The notes under the pieces are model-generated. The model was not told the origin of the DNA. It did no database searches and worked only from the letters and a program-made list of their open reading frames with translations. The translations under genes and the position numbers were made by a program. Below, in pieces: positions 1 through 6,910 of a DNA stretch of 13,550 nt (positions are counted from its first letter, which is position 1; the number at the start of each line of letters is the position of its first letter). This DNA comes from an uncultured Clostridia bacterium (GTDB taxonomy: Bacteria; Bacillota; Clostridia; Oscillospirales; Ruminococcaceae): NCBI GenBank assembly GCA_946056455.1, contig CAMGJS010000012.1:1-13550 (forward strand), read 5' to 3'.

Positions 1-1
1 G

Positions 2-2476
2 GACGCTGAGAGGCTTTCTCTTAAACTGCTTTGCAAAAAAACTGCGGACGGCAAAATTATAAAAACCGACCTTGCAAGAGAGCTTTCGGAATATTATGCC
101 GAAATAATGATTGACGAATATCAGGACTCAAACGGAATGCAGGATCTTATATTCTCGATGCTTTCGAGAGAGAGGACAAACCTTTTTGTTGTGGGTGACA
201 TAAAGCAGTCGATATATCGTTTCAGACAATCGGACCCGAGCATTTTTTCGGCAACGCTCAAAGGTGCTGTTACATATAAAGAGGACGGAGAAGAGTTTTC
301 GGCAATAACCCTTAACAATAATTTCAGAAGCAGTGAAGATGTTGTTGACTTTGTAAACTTTATCTTTTCGCTTTTGATGAGCGAAAGAGTGGGCGAGATT
401 GACTACACCGAGGAGCAAAAGCTGAAAGCGGCGGCGGTGTTCCCCGAGCTTGACAGAACTACCGAAATAATGATTATCAATGAAGAGAGTGAAGAAGAGC
501 CTGCCGAGGAAAATGACGGCGACGATGTCGACATTAAGACGGTAAAGTCGGAGTCGGCGGCGGTTGCTTTAAAAATCAAAGAGATGATTTCATCAGAAAA
601 GGCTGTGGTCAAGGAAAAGGACGGCACACTCAGAAGATGCGAGCCGAGGGATTTCTGCATACTTGTCAGAAACAGAAAGGCAGGAACTCTTTTTGCCGCC
701 GAGCTTGAAAACCTTGGCATAAGGGCGGCCTGCGACGAGGTTGACGGGTATCTTCAATCAAGCGAAATGGCGGTGCTGATAAATATTCTCAGAATAACCG
801 ACAACCCCTTGCTTGACATTCCTATGGCTTCTGTTATGATGTCGGCAATGTTTATGATTACTCCCGATGAAATGGCAAGGATAAGAATGTGCGAAAAGAG
901 AGTTCCTCTTTATCGTGCGGTGTGCAAGGCTCTTGACGATGAAAATGCAGACTATTATCCAAAGCTTAAAGCATTTAAGGATACCCTTGACAAGCTTCGA
1001 TTCTGCGCGGCGGGGTACAGCCTTGAAAAGCTGATAAGAACCGTTTATGACAGCACCGACTACCTCACTGTTATGCAGCTTTACGGCGACGGCGAGCGCA
1101 AAAAGGCGAACTTGCGGCTTATTCTTGAATACGCAAAAAGCTATGAGCAAAATCAGAACGGCGGTCTTTCGGGATTTATAAGATACATAAATTCTGTTTT
1201 TGAAAACGGCGGAGATTTTAAAAGGGCGAATGCCGCCTCCGCTTCGGACAATGTTGTGAATGTAAAGACCATTCACAAATCAAAGGGACTTGAATTTCCG
1301 TTTGTGTTCCTTTGTTCGTCGTCCACAAAGTTCAACAGAACAGATATAAACAATCAGATACAGACAGACAACGAGCGGGGAATAGGCTTTAAGATAAGAA
1401 ACCGCGACGAGCTGAAATATTACGACACACTTTATCATTTTGTGTATGCAAGAAGAAATCTCAGCTACCTTATCAGCGAGGAAATGCGCCTTTTGTATGT
1501 TGCATTGACAAGAGCAAAGGAGCGTCTTTTCATCACGCTGAAAAACGGCGAAAGGCTTGAACGCTCCGTAAAGAAAGCGGCTATGTCGATAAGGGCAAAT
1601 GGCAGGATAACTCCGTCATTGGCGGCAAAGGCAGAGAGTATGTCCGACTGGATAGTTGCCGCTCTGCTCTTGCATAAAGAAAGCACTTTTTTAAGAGAAA
1701 TGTACCCCGAAAATCTGCCTGTTTCGGACATCTTGCCGAATGTTGTTTTCACCTTCCCAGAAGAAAGCGAAACAGAGCAGATAAGCAGAAAGAAATTCAC
1801 AGCCGATAAAGAAAAAGTAAGGGAACTTTCGGAAAGACTTGCCTTTGAATATGATAAAAGGCTTTCCGAAACTGCTTCAAAGCTTACTGTCACGGAAATA
1901 GTCGGGGAGCATAACGAGATAACGCTGAAAAGACCGAAATTCACCACCCACGAGGGAAAGCTTTCGGGGGCGGAAAAGGGTACTGCCACTCACCTTTTTA
2001 TGCAGTACTGCGATATGCTCTCGGCGGAGAAGAATGTTTCAGATGAGCGCGACAGACTTTATTCTCTGGGGCTTTTAGGCAACAAGGAAAGCACAGCTAT
2101 TGAAATTCCACTTATCGAAAGATTTTTCAAGTCGGAACTTTTTAAAAGAATGAAGTCGGCGACAAGGCTTGAAAGAGAACGGAAGTTTCTTTTAAAAATT
2201 TCAGATATACCTGCGCCGAAGGAACTGCTTGACATATATTCGGGAACGGACGGAATGTTGCAGGGCGTTATCGACTGCCTTTTTGAAGAGGATGACGGAA
2301 TTGTGGTTGTAGACTATAAAACCGACTCGTCAAAGGACGAAAACGCATTGAGAGAGGAGTATGCTCCGCAGCTTATTCTCTATAAAGCGGCGCTTGAAGC
2401 TATCTATGACAAAAAGGTCAAGGAGGCGGTAGTCTATTCGTTCCGCCTTGGCAAAGAGGTGAAAATATCCATATAA
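2..2476 (+). CDS. addA: AddA, ATP-dependent helicase/nuclease subunit A (5' truncated)
   Basis: Partial gene; the frame is open from base 2, so the ATG at 107 is an internal Met. AddA, with AddB, unwinds and resects double-strand breaks for homologous recombination (the Firmicutes counterpart of RecBCD). Visible UvrD-family motifs: Walker B DEYQD (113-127), motif III VGDIKQSIYRFR (191-226), NNNFRSS, motif V VKTIHKSKGLEFP (1262-1300) and motif VI LLYVALTRAKER (from about 1487). The C-terminal PD-(D/E)XK nuclease is present: GTATH, GVID (2264-2275) and DYKTD (2312-2326), so both activities look intact. About 825 residues are visible; full-length AddA is usually near 1200, so the Walker A domain lies upstream. 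No terminator is visible between its stop and the rpsF promoter 17 nt downstream. Confidence 0.95.
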   Translation, partial: DAERLSLKLLCKKTADGKIIKTDLARELSEYYAEIMIDEYQDSNGMQDLIFSMLSRERTNLFVVGDIKQSIYRFRQSDPSIFSATLKGAVTYKEDGEEFSAITLNNNFRSSEDVVDFVNFIFSLLMSERVGEIDYTEEQKLKAAAVFPELDRTTEIMIINEESEEEPAEENDGDDVDIKTVKSESAAVALKIKEMISSEKAVVKEKDGTLRRCEPRDFCILVRNRKAGTLFAAELENLGIRAACDEVDGYLQSSEMAVLINILRITDNPLLDIPMASVMMSAMFMITPDEMARIRMCEKRVPLYRAVCKALDDENADYYPKLKAFKDTLDKLRFCAAGYSLEKLIRTVYDSTDYLTVMQLYGDGERKKANLRLILEYAKSYEQNQNGGLSGFIRYINSVFENGGDFKRANAASASDNVVNVKTIHKSKGLEFPFVFLCSSSTKFNRTDINNQIQTDNERGIGFKIRNRDELKYYDTLYHFVYARRNLSYLISEEMRLLYVALTRAKERLFITLKNGERLERSVKKAAMSIRANGRITPSLAAKAESMSDWIVAALLLHKESTFLREMYPENLPVSDILPNVVFTFPEESETEQISRKKFTADKEKVRELSERLAFEYDKRLSETASKLTVTEIVGEHNEITLKRPKFTTHEGKLSGAEKGTATHLFMQYCDMLSAEKNVSDERDRLYSLGLLGNKESTAIEIPLIERFFKSELFKRMKSATRLERERKFLLKISDIPAPKELLDIYSGTDGMLQGVIDCLFEEDDGIVVVDYKTDSSKDENALREEYAPQLILYKAALEAIYDKKVKEAVVYSFRLGKEVKISI

Positions 2477-2493
2477 AAAATTTAAAAAGGCTA

Positions 2494-2522
2494 TTGACAA
2501 ACAATACAAAGTTTGGTAAAAT
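2494..2522 (+). promoter_or_regulatory. Sigma-A-type promoter of rpsF-ssb-rpsR
   Basis: Consensus -35 TTGACA (2494-2499), 17-nt spacer, -10 TAAAAT (2517-2522), with TG at 2514-2515 giving an extended -10. Transcription should start near 2529, leaving a leader of about 55 nt before the rpsF start. Confidence 0.8.
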
Positions 2523-2582
2523 AATTTAGTATCCTTGCTCATATACGAATATGGGCGTAATCCAGAAGGAGGTGTAAAAACA

Positions 2583-2873
2583 ATGGCAAAGGTAACAGCT
2601 ACCTACGAAACCATGCTCGTTTTCAACACAAAGCTCGGCGACGAAGGCGTTAAGGCTCTCGTTGAAAAGTTCAAGGCTTTGATCGAAGCTAACGGAACAA
2701 TCGAATCCGTTGACGAATGGGGAAAGCGCAAGCTTGCTTATGCTATTGAGGACGAAACAGAGGGTTATTATGTGCTTTACACATTTACTTGCAAGCCTGA
2801 TTTCCCTGCTGAGCTCGACCGTATCATCAAGATCACGGACGGCGTACTTCGTTCACTCATTACAGTAAAGTAA
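2583..2873 (+). CDS. rpsF: 30S ribosomal protein S6
   Basis: A 96-residue S6, the usual length, beginning MAKVTATYETMLVF and containing the family segment DEWGKRKLAYAIEDETEGYY. S6 binds 16S rRNA together with S18 in the platform of the small subunit. The ATG at 2583 is chosen because a very strong Shine-Dalgarno (AAGGAGGTG, 2566-2574) precedes it by 8 nt; an in-frame TTG at 2535 would lie at the transcription start and has no ribosome site. It is the first gene of the classic rpsF-ssb-rpsR operon. Its codon use is richer in GCT, CTC and AAG than the flanking genes, as expected for a highly expressed gene. Confidence 0.97.
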   Translation: MAKVTATYETMLVFNTKLGDEGVKALVEKFKALIEANGTIESVDEWGKRKLAYAIEDETEGYYVLYTFTCKPDFPAELDRIIKITDGVLRSLITVK

Positions 2874-2892
2874 GCGACAAGGGGGTAATTTT

Positions 2893-3378
2893 ATGTTAAA
2901 CAAGGTTATTCTTATGGGCAGACTCACTGCCGACCCCGAACTCAGACAGACTCCGTCGAATGTCAGCACCTGCACTTTCACCGTTGCCTGCGACAGAAAT
3001 TATGCCGCACAGGGACAGGAAAGACAGGCGGATTTCATTACTGTTGTTGCTTGGCGTCAGACCGCTGAATTTGTCAGCAGATATTTCAGAAAAGGCAGTA
3101 TGATAATTGTTGAGGGAAACCTCAGAACAAGAACATACAACGATAAGAGATATCCTGATGTTAAACACTATGTAACAGAAGTCTTTGCCGACCAGGTCCT
3201 TTTTGGCGAGTCAAAAAAATCATCTGACGGCGCCGGAGGAAATTATGCGGAAAACAGAAATTTCCAGGCACCTAAGCAGGAAGCTCCCGAACCGACAGTT
3301 CAGAAATCCGATGAACTTACCATAGGTAATTTCAACGAATTTGAAGAAATCATCGGCGACAACAACCTGCCGTTTTAA
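2893..3378 (+). CDS. ssb: Single-stranded DNA-binding protein
   Basis: A 161-residue SSB. The N-terminal OB fold (about residues 1-110) begins [20 protein letters not shown] and carries the typical [14 protein letters not shown] and [16 protein letters not shown] segments. A low-complexity, Gln/Glu/Pro-rich linker follows, then the acidic tip ending DNNLPF, the docking peptide for replication and repair partners. It coats ssDNA during replication, recombination and repair. It lies 19 nt after rpsF with an AAGGGGG ribosome site, and its stop (3376-3378) is 38 nt before the rpsR start, so all three are co-transcribed. Confidence 0.97.
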   Translation: MLNKVILMGRLTADPELRQTPSNVSTCTFTVACDRNYAAQGQERQADFITVVAWRQTAEFVSRYFRKGSMIIVEGNLRTRTYNDKRYPDVKHYVTEVFADQVLFGESKKSSDGAGGNYAENRNFQAPKQEAPEPTVQKSDELTIGNFNEFEEIIGDNNLPF

Positions 3379-3416
3379 TGCTTCGATTTAATCTTGAAAA
3401 AAAGGAGGGTTTTGTA

Positions 3417-3674
3417 ATGGAAAGACAGGAAAGAGAAAACAAGGGCGGAAACCGTATGCAGAGAAAGCCTCGTAAAAAGGTTTGCCAGTTCTGCGTTGAC
3501 CGTGCCGAAAAGATAGACTATAAGGATATAGCAAAGCTCAAGAAGTGCATGACAGAGCGTTCAAAGATTCTTCCCCGCCGTGTAACAGGCACTTGCGCTT
3601 ATCATCAGAGAGAGCTCACAATCGCTATAAAGAGAGCAAGACATCTTGCACTTATCCCTTATGTAAGCGACTAA
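3417..3674 (+). CDS. rpsR: 30S ribosomal protein S18 (four-cysteine, zinc-type)
   Basis: An 85-residue S18 with the signature KKVCQFC, then [20 protein letters not shown] and [20 protein letters not shown]. Four cysteines (C23, C26, C44, C60) match the C+ (zinc-binding) form of S18 known in bacteria, where zinc-free paralogues can replace it under zinc shortage. The start at 3417 is preferred because AAAGGAGGG (3401-3409) precedes it; the in-frame ATG at 3378, overlapping the ssb stop, has no ribosome site and would add 13 atypical residues. Last gene of the operon, followed by a terminator. Confidence 0.96.
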   Translation: MERQERENKGGNRMQRKPRKKVCQFCVDRAEKIDYKDIAKLKKCMTERSKILPRRVTGTCAYHQRELTIAIKRARHLALIPYVSD

Positions 3675-3692
3675 TTACAAAACATATATCAG

Positions 3693-3726
3693 AAAGCGTC
3701 GGTTTTTTGCTGACGCTTTTATTTTT
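3693..3726 (+). terminator. Intrinsic terminator after rpsR
   Basis: An 8-bp perfect stem, AAAGCGTC (3693-3700) with GACGCTTT (3712-3719), an 11-nt loop, and a T-rich tail TTTTATTTTT. It closes the ribosomal operon 18 nt after the rpsR stop. Confidence 0.85.
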
Positions 3727-3737
3727 GCTGTAATTTG

Positions 3738-3766
3738 TTGACTTTTGAAAGATTTGGTAGTATAAT
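3738..3766 (+). promoter_or_regulatory. Sigma-A-type promoter of the hydrogenase maturation operon
   Basis: -35 TTGACT (3738-3743), 17-nt spacer, perfect -10 TATAAT (3761-3766). The start would be near 3773, about 180 nt upstream of the first codon, leaving a long untranslated leader that contains a terminator. Confidence 0.82.
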
Positions 3767-3775
3767 GTCTATAAA

Positions 3776-3847
3776 CGGATATTGCGGATTTAATCTGCGT
3801 ATCGGTTACTTTAAAATAAACCATCGGATTGTGCGGATGTTCCGGAT
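3776..3847 (+). repeat. Five CGGAT boxes in two 9-nt-phased clusters
   Basis: CGGAT occurs at 3776, 3785, 3825, 3834 and 3843. Spacing is 9 nt within the first pair and exactly 9 and 9 nt within the triplet, a degenerate CGGATNNNN tandem repeat downstream of the promoter. The repeats are directly visible; whether they act as RNA-protein sites, DNA operators or structural elements is unknown. Confidence 0.6.
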
Positions 3848-3900
3848 AATCGGCAGGCTTTTCATAAAAAATCACCGCATTGTATATGCGTTATTTTGCC

Positions 3901-3930
3901 GCGCCTTTTCTTCGGAAAGAGGCGCTTTTT
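3901..3930 (+). terminator. Intrinsic terminator/attenuator in the hyd leader
   Basis: Arms GCGCCTTTTC (3901-3910) and GAAAGAGGCGC (3915-3925, one bulged G) enclose TTCG, giving the very stable C(UUCG)G tetraloop, followed by TTTTT. It sits 22 nt before the next start codon and before that gene's ribosome site, so full transcription of hydG and hydF needs read-through or conditional antitermination, unless another promoter exists. Confidence 0.82.
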
Positions 3931-3952
3931 GTATTTGAAAGGGGGCGTTTTT

Positions 3953-4198
3953 TTGGAAAATCGCATAGGTGTTATAGGAATTATCATCGAGTCGGAGGAC
4001 GCCGTTGCGAAGGTCAACGAAATTCTTCACGAATATCGGGGAATGATAGCCGCAAGGCTGGGACTTCCTTACCGCGACAGAAAATGTTCGGTAATATCGC
4101 TTATTGTTGACGCCGACGCCGACAAAATCAGCGCCCTTGCAGGTACGCTCGGAAAAATCGAGGGCGTTTCGGCAAAATCGGCAATCCAGAAAAAATAA
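3953..4198 (+). CDS. TM1266-family putative [FeFe]-hydrogenase system regulator
   Basis: An 81-residue protein beginning (M)ENRIGVIGIIIESEDAV. It matches the small TM1266 family, an ACT/NikR-C-like fold repeatedly found beside [FeFe]-hydrogenase maturases and named a putative regulator; its real function is not established. Two predicted beta-alpha-beta units are visible: IGVIGIII with a helix about 13-27, and SVISLIVDAD with the following helix. No DNA-binding domain or metal-binding cysteine pair is present (one Cys). The start is a TTG at 3953 with AAAGGGGG (3938-3945) 7 nt upstream; an ATG at 3896 would lie inside the leader terminator. hydG follows after 14 nt and its ribosome site overlaps this stop, indicating coupled translation. 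Confidence 0.82.
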   Translation: MENRIGVIGIIIESEDAVAKVNEILHEYRGMIAARLGLPYRDRKCSVISLIVDADADKISALAGTLGKIEGVSAKSAIQKK

Positions 4199-4212
4199 AG
4201 GAGAATGAAACT

Positions 4213-5628
4213 ATGTACAATCCCAAGTCGCTTAAAGCAGAGGAATTTATCTGTCACGAGGAGGTTCTTGAAACCCTTGACTACGCTGACAAGAACAAGG
4301 AAAATGTCGCTCTTATCGATGAGATAATCGAAAAGGCAAAGCTGAGAAAAGGTCTTTCTCACAGAGAAGCGTCGGTGCTTCTTGCTTGTGAAATCCCCGA
4401 AAAAATCGAGGAGATATACGCTCTTGCAGAACAGATAAAGAAGGATTTTTACGGCAACAGAATAGTTATGTTTGCTCCGCTTTATCTTTCAAATTATTGC
4501 GTGAACGGTTGCGTTTACTGCCCGTATCACCTCAAAAACAAGCATATCGCAAGAAAAAAGCTCACTCAGGAAGAGATAAGAAACGAAGTAATAGCTTTGC
4601 AGGATATGGGACACAAAAGACTTGCCATCGAGGCAGGCGAGGACCCTGTCAACAACCCGATAGAATATATCCTTGAAAGCATAAAGACAATTTACTCAAT
4701 AAAGCACAAAAACGGTGCTATCCGCAGAGTAAATGTAAATATTGCCGCAACTACCGTTGAAAATTACAGAAAGCTGAAAGAGGCGGGAATAGGTACATAC
4801 ATTCTCTTTCAGGAGACATATCATAAGGAAAGCTATGAAAAGCTTCACCCGACAGGACCTAAGCACGACTATGCTTATCACACCGAAGCTATGGACAGAG
4901 CGATGGAGGGCGGTATTGACGATGTAGGGCTCGGCGTTCTTTATGGTCTTGAGCTTTACAGATATGAATTTGCCGCATTGCTTATGCACGCGGAACATCT
5001 TGAAGCCGTTCACGGAGTAGGTCCTCACACTATCAGTATGCCGAGAATAAAGCACGCTGACGATATAGACCCGACAGCCTTTGACAACAGCATAAGCGAC
5101 GAGATTTTTGCAAAGCTCTGCGCTCTTGTGAGAATTTCCGTTCCTTACACGGGAATGATTATCTCCACAAGAGAAAGCCAGCAGGTTCGTGAAAAGGTTA
5201 TCCGTCTTGGAGTTTCGCAGATAAGCGGAGCGTCAAGAACTTCTGTCGGCGGATATTGCGAGGAGGAGCGTCCTCACGATACCGAGCAGTTTGATGTTTC
5301 TGACCAGAGAACGCTTGACGAGGTTGTTTGCTGGCTTATGGAAAGCGGATATATCCCTTCATTCTGCACCGCCTGCTACCGCGAGGGAAGAACGGGCGAC
5401 AGATTTATGAGCCTTTGCAAAGCAGGACAGATACAGAACTGCTGTCACCCCAACGCACTTATGACATTAAAGGAATTCCTTATCGACTACGCTTCTCCCA
5501 AAACAAGAGAAATAGGCGAAAAGCTTATTGAAAAGGAGCTTATGAATGTTCCCAAGGAAAAGGTAAGGGAAGTATGTAAGGAAAATCTTAAAAATATCGA
5601 AAACGGACAGAGAGATTTCAGATTTTAA
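4213..5628 (+). CDS. hydG: [FeFe]-hydrogenase H-cluster maturase HydG (tyrosine lyase, radical SAM)
   Basis: A 471-residue radical SAM enzyme, the normal HydG length. HydG cleaves tyrosine to p-cresol plus dehydroglycine and yields the CO and CN ligands, carried on an Fe-cysteine synthon, for the H-cluster 2Fe subunit. The SAM-binding [4Fe-4S] motif is C96-X3-C100-X2-C103 within YCVNGCVYCPY. The HydG-specific second cluster motif CX2CX22C is intact (C385, C388, C411, near CTACYREGRTGD), which separates it from the tyrosine lyase ThiH. Other HydG-like segments are EAGEDPVN, FQETYHKESYEKLHP and SQISGASRTSVGGY. Ribosome site AAAGGAG at 4197-4203. hydF follows 18 nt later. Confidence 0.97.
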   Translation: MYNPKSLKAEEFICHEEVLETLDYADKNKENVALIDEIIEKAKLRKGLSHREASVLLACEIPEKIEEIYALAEQIKKDFYGNRIVMFAPLYLSNYCVNGCVYCPYHLKNKHIARKKLTQEEIRNEVIALQDMGHKRLAIEAGEDPVNNPIEYILESIKTIYSIKHKNGAIRRVNVNIAATTVENYRKLKEAGIGTYILFQETYHKESYEKLHPTGPKHDYAYHTEAMDRAMEGGIDDVGLGVLYGLELYRYEFAALLMHAEHLEAVHGVGPHTISMPRIKHADDIDPTAFDNSISDEIFAKLCALVRISVPYTGMIISTRESQQVREKVIRLGVSQISGASRTSVGGYCEEERPHDTEQFDVSDQRTLDEVVCWLMESGYIPSFCTACYREGRTGDRFMSLCKAGQIQNCCHPNALMTLKEFLIDYASPKTREIGEKLIEKELMNVPKEKVREVCKENLKNIENGQRDFRF

Positions 5629-5646
5629 TTTTAAGGGGGACTTTTT

Positions 5647-6822
5647 ATGGTAAGCGAACTGAACCAGACTCCGAAAGCGATGAGAACCCACATAGGCATT
5701 TTCGGCTCTGCCAACGCAGGAAAGTCAACTCTTGCAAACCTTATTTCAGGGCAGGAGGTTTCGCTCGTTTCGCCCGTTGCGGGAACGACCACGGACCCCG
5801 TTTTCAAGCCGATGGAGCTTTTGCCGATAGGCCCCGTTGTTATCATTGACACGGCAGGTCTTGACGATAATACGGAGTTAGGCTCTTTGCGCACCGACAA
5901 AACCCTTAAACAGCTTGACAGCTGTGATATGGCGGTGTATGTGTTTTCGTCGGACGAGGATATAAATTCCGTAAAGAAAAATCTTCTGATTTTCAAAGAC
6001 AAAAAAATCCCCGTTTTAGCCGTTGAGAATTTAAAAGGCGAAAAGCCTCGTCAAGAGGATTTGGGCGTAAAAAAAATCTCCGCCGACCTTTCTGAGAAAG
6101 CGTCCGCCGACATAATAAAAAATGCGATTATAGCGGAACTTAGCGGTAAGGACGAGGAACGCTCCTTGACGGGAGAGCTTGTAAAGCAAGGGGACACCGT
6201 TCTGCTCGTTATGCCCCAGGATACGGGCGCTCCCAAGGGCAGACTTATTCTGCCACAGGTTCAGGTTACAAGAGATTTGCTCGACAACGGCTGTATCATT
6301 GTGAGCGTCACCGAAAATAATATTGCCGAGGCGATAAACGGTCTTAAAAAGCTCCCCGACCTTGTTATAACCGACTCGCAGGTGTTCAAAAAGGTGAATG
6401 AAATTATTCCCGAAAGTGTAAGGCTCACCTCGTTTTCAATGCTTATGGCAAAGGCAAAGGGCGACATTGACCGCTTTGTCAAGGGAGCGTCGGCTATCGA
6501 CAGCCTTTGCGACGGCGATAAGGTGCTGATAATGGAAAACTGCGCGCACCATGTCTTAAAGGACGATATTGCCACAAAGAAAATACCTGCTCTTTTGAGA
6601 AAATACACGGGCAAAGAGCTTGATATTATAAATGTTTCGGGGCAGAACGCTTATCCCGATATTTCGGGGGTAAAGCTTGTTATTCACTGCGGAGGCTGTA
6701 TGATAAACCGCAGAACTATGCTTTCAAAGCAGGATTATTTTGAAAAGAATAACATTCCGATGACAAATTTCGGAGTTGCGCTTGCGTTTATGAACGGAAT
6801 ACTCAAAAGGGTATGCTACTGA
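5647..6822 (+). CDS. hydF: [FeFe]-hydrogenase H-cluster maturation GTPase HydF
   Basis: A 391-residue HydF, the scaffold that assembles the 2Fe subcluster from HydE and HydG products and transfers it to apo-hydrogenase. N-terminal GTPase domain: P-loop GSANAGKST (residues 20-28), switch-like AGTTTDP and G3 DTAGL (68-72). The expected G4 NKxD is not clear; the likely equivalent reads NLKG (128-131). The C-terminal Fe-S motif is complete: C299-A-H301, 45 residues, then H347-C348-X2-C351, with the family ending NRRTMLSKQDYF and NFGVALAFMNGIL. Ribosome site AAGGGGGA (5633-5640). Last gene of the hyd unit; hydE is absent here and no clear terminator follows before the next promoter. Confidence 0.96.
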   Translation: MVSELNQTPKAMRTHIGIFGSANAGKSTLANLISGQEVSLVSPVAGTTTDPVFKPMELLPIGPVVIIDTAGLDDNTELGSLRTDKTLKQLDSCDMAVYVFSSDEDINSVKKNLLIFKDKKIPVLAVENLKGEKPRQEDLGVKKISADLSEKASADIIKNAIIAELSGKDEERSLTGELVKQGDTVLLVMPQDTGAPKGRLILPQVQVTRDLLDNGCIIVSVTENNIAEAINGLKKLPDLVITDSQVFKKVNEIIPESVRLTSFSMLMAKAKGDIDRFVKGASAIDSLCDGDKVLIMENCAHHVLKDDIATKKIPALLRKYTGKELDIINVSGQNAYPDISGVKLVIHCGGCMINRRTMLSKQDYFEKNNIPMTNFGVALAFMNGILKRVCY

Positions 6823-6843
6823 TATAATTTGTGCAAAAAAGCA

Positions 6844-6872
6844 TTGAATTTGTCTTTAAAAAGTGGTATAAT
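6844..6872 (+). promoter_or_regulatory. Sigma-A-type promoter of the apgM-like gene
   Basis: -35 TTGAAT (6844-6849), 17-nt spacer, perfect -10 TATAAT (6867-6872), with TG at 6864-6865 as an extended -10. It lies 22 nt after the hydF stop. Confidence 0.82.
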
Positions 6873-6874
6873 GC

Positions 6875-6900
6875 CCTTGATAACAAACTTTTTTATCAGG
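6875..6900 (+). promoter_or_regulatory. Possible 5'-UTR hairpin overlapping the ribosome site
   Basis: CCTTGATAA (6875-6883) can pair with TTATCAGG (6893-6900) with one bulged T and a loop of about 9 nt. The 3' arm ends in the first bases of the AGGAG ribosome site (6898-6902), so it could modestly limit translation. The stem is AU-rich and weak; seen by eye only. Confidence 0.25.
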
Positions 6901-6910
6901 AGATGTTTTT

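Larger units (their letters stand above)
3773..3930 (+). ncRNA. Candidate structured cis-regulatory leader RNA of the hyd operon
   Basis: About 160 nt between a good promoter and an intrinsic terminator, with no convincing ORF. Hairpins seen by eye: P1 3775-3806 (ACgGATA…GCGGA with TCTGC…TATCgGT, loop TTTAA); a short stem CATC/GATG (3822-3825/3836-3839); CGCAT/ATGCG (3876-3880/3886-3890, loop TGTAT) enclosed by CGGCAGG (3851-3857) with TTTGCCG (3895-3901), two of these pairs being G-U. The last stem touches base 3901, the first base of the terminator, and CGG 3851-3853 can pair instead with CCG 3842-3844, so alternative folds are possible. I could not match it to TPP, FMN, SAM, cobalamin, purine, PRPP, T-box or other common leader consensus sequences. 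Function is inferred from architecture only. Confidence 0.45.

Noticed and set aside
758..1276. 172-codon minus-strand ORF inside addA
   Set aside because: Antisense shadow of a well-supported helicase gene; no ribosome site or family resemblance. The same holds for the other minus-strand ORFs in addA, hydG, hydF, purF and purM.
2535..2582. Upstream TTG start extending rpsF by 16 residues
   Set aside because: It lies at the predicted transcription start, lacks a ribosome site, and the extension would contain the real Shine-Dalgarno.
3545..3733. 62-codon ORF overlapping the end of rpsR
   Set aside because: It is a +1-frame shadow of rpsR that runs through the terminator.
3738..3772. Rex-type redox operator at the hyd promoter
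   Set aside because: No TTGTTAA…TTAACAA-like inverted repeat is present.
3735..3938. 67-codon ORF across the hyd leader
   Set aside because: It begins between the promoter's -35 and -10 boxes, has no ribosome site, runs through the terminator hairpin and has no recognisable composition; the structured leader explains the region better.
6823..6860. Terminator after hydF
   Set aside because: GTGCAAAAAAGCA gives only a very short stem and overlaps the next -35; no T-tract follows at the right place.
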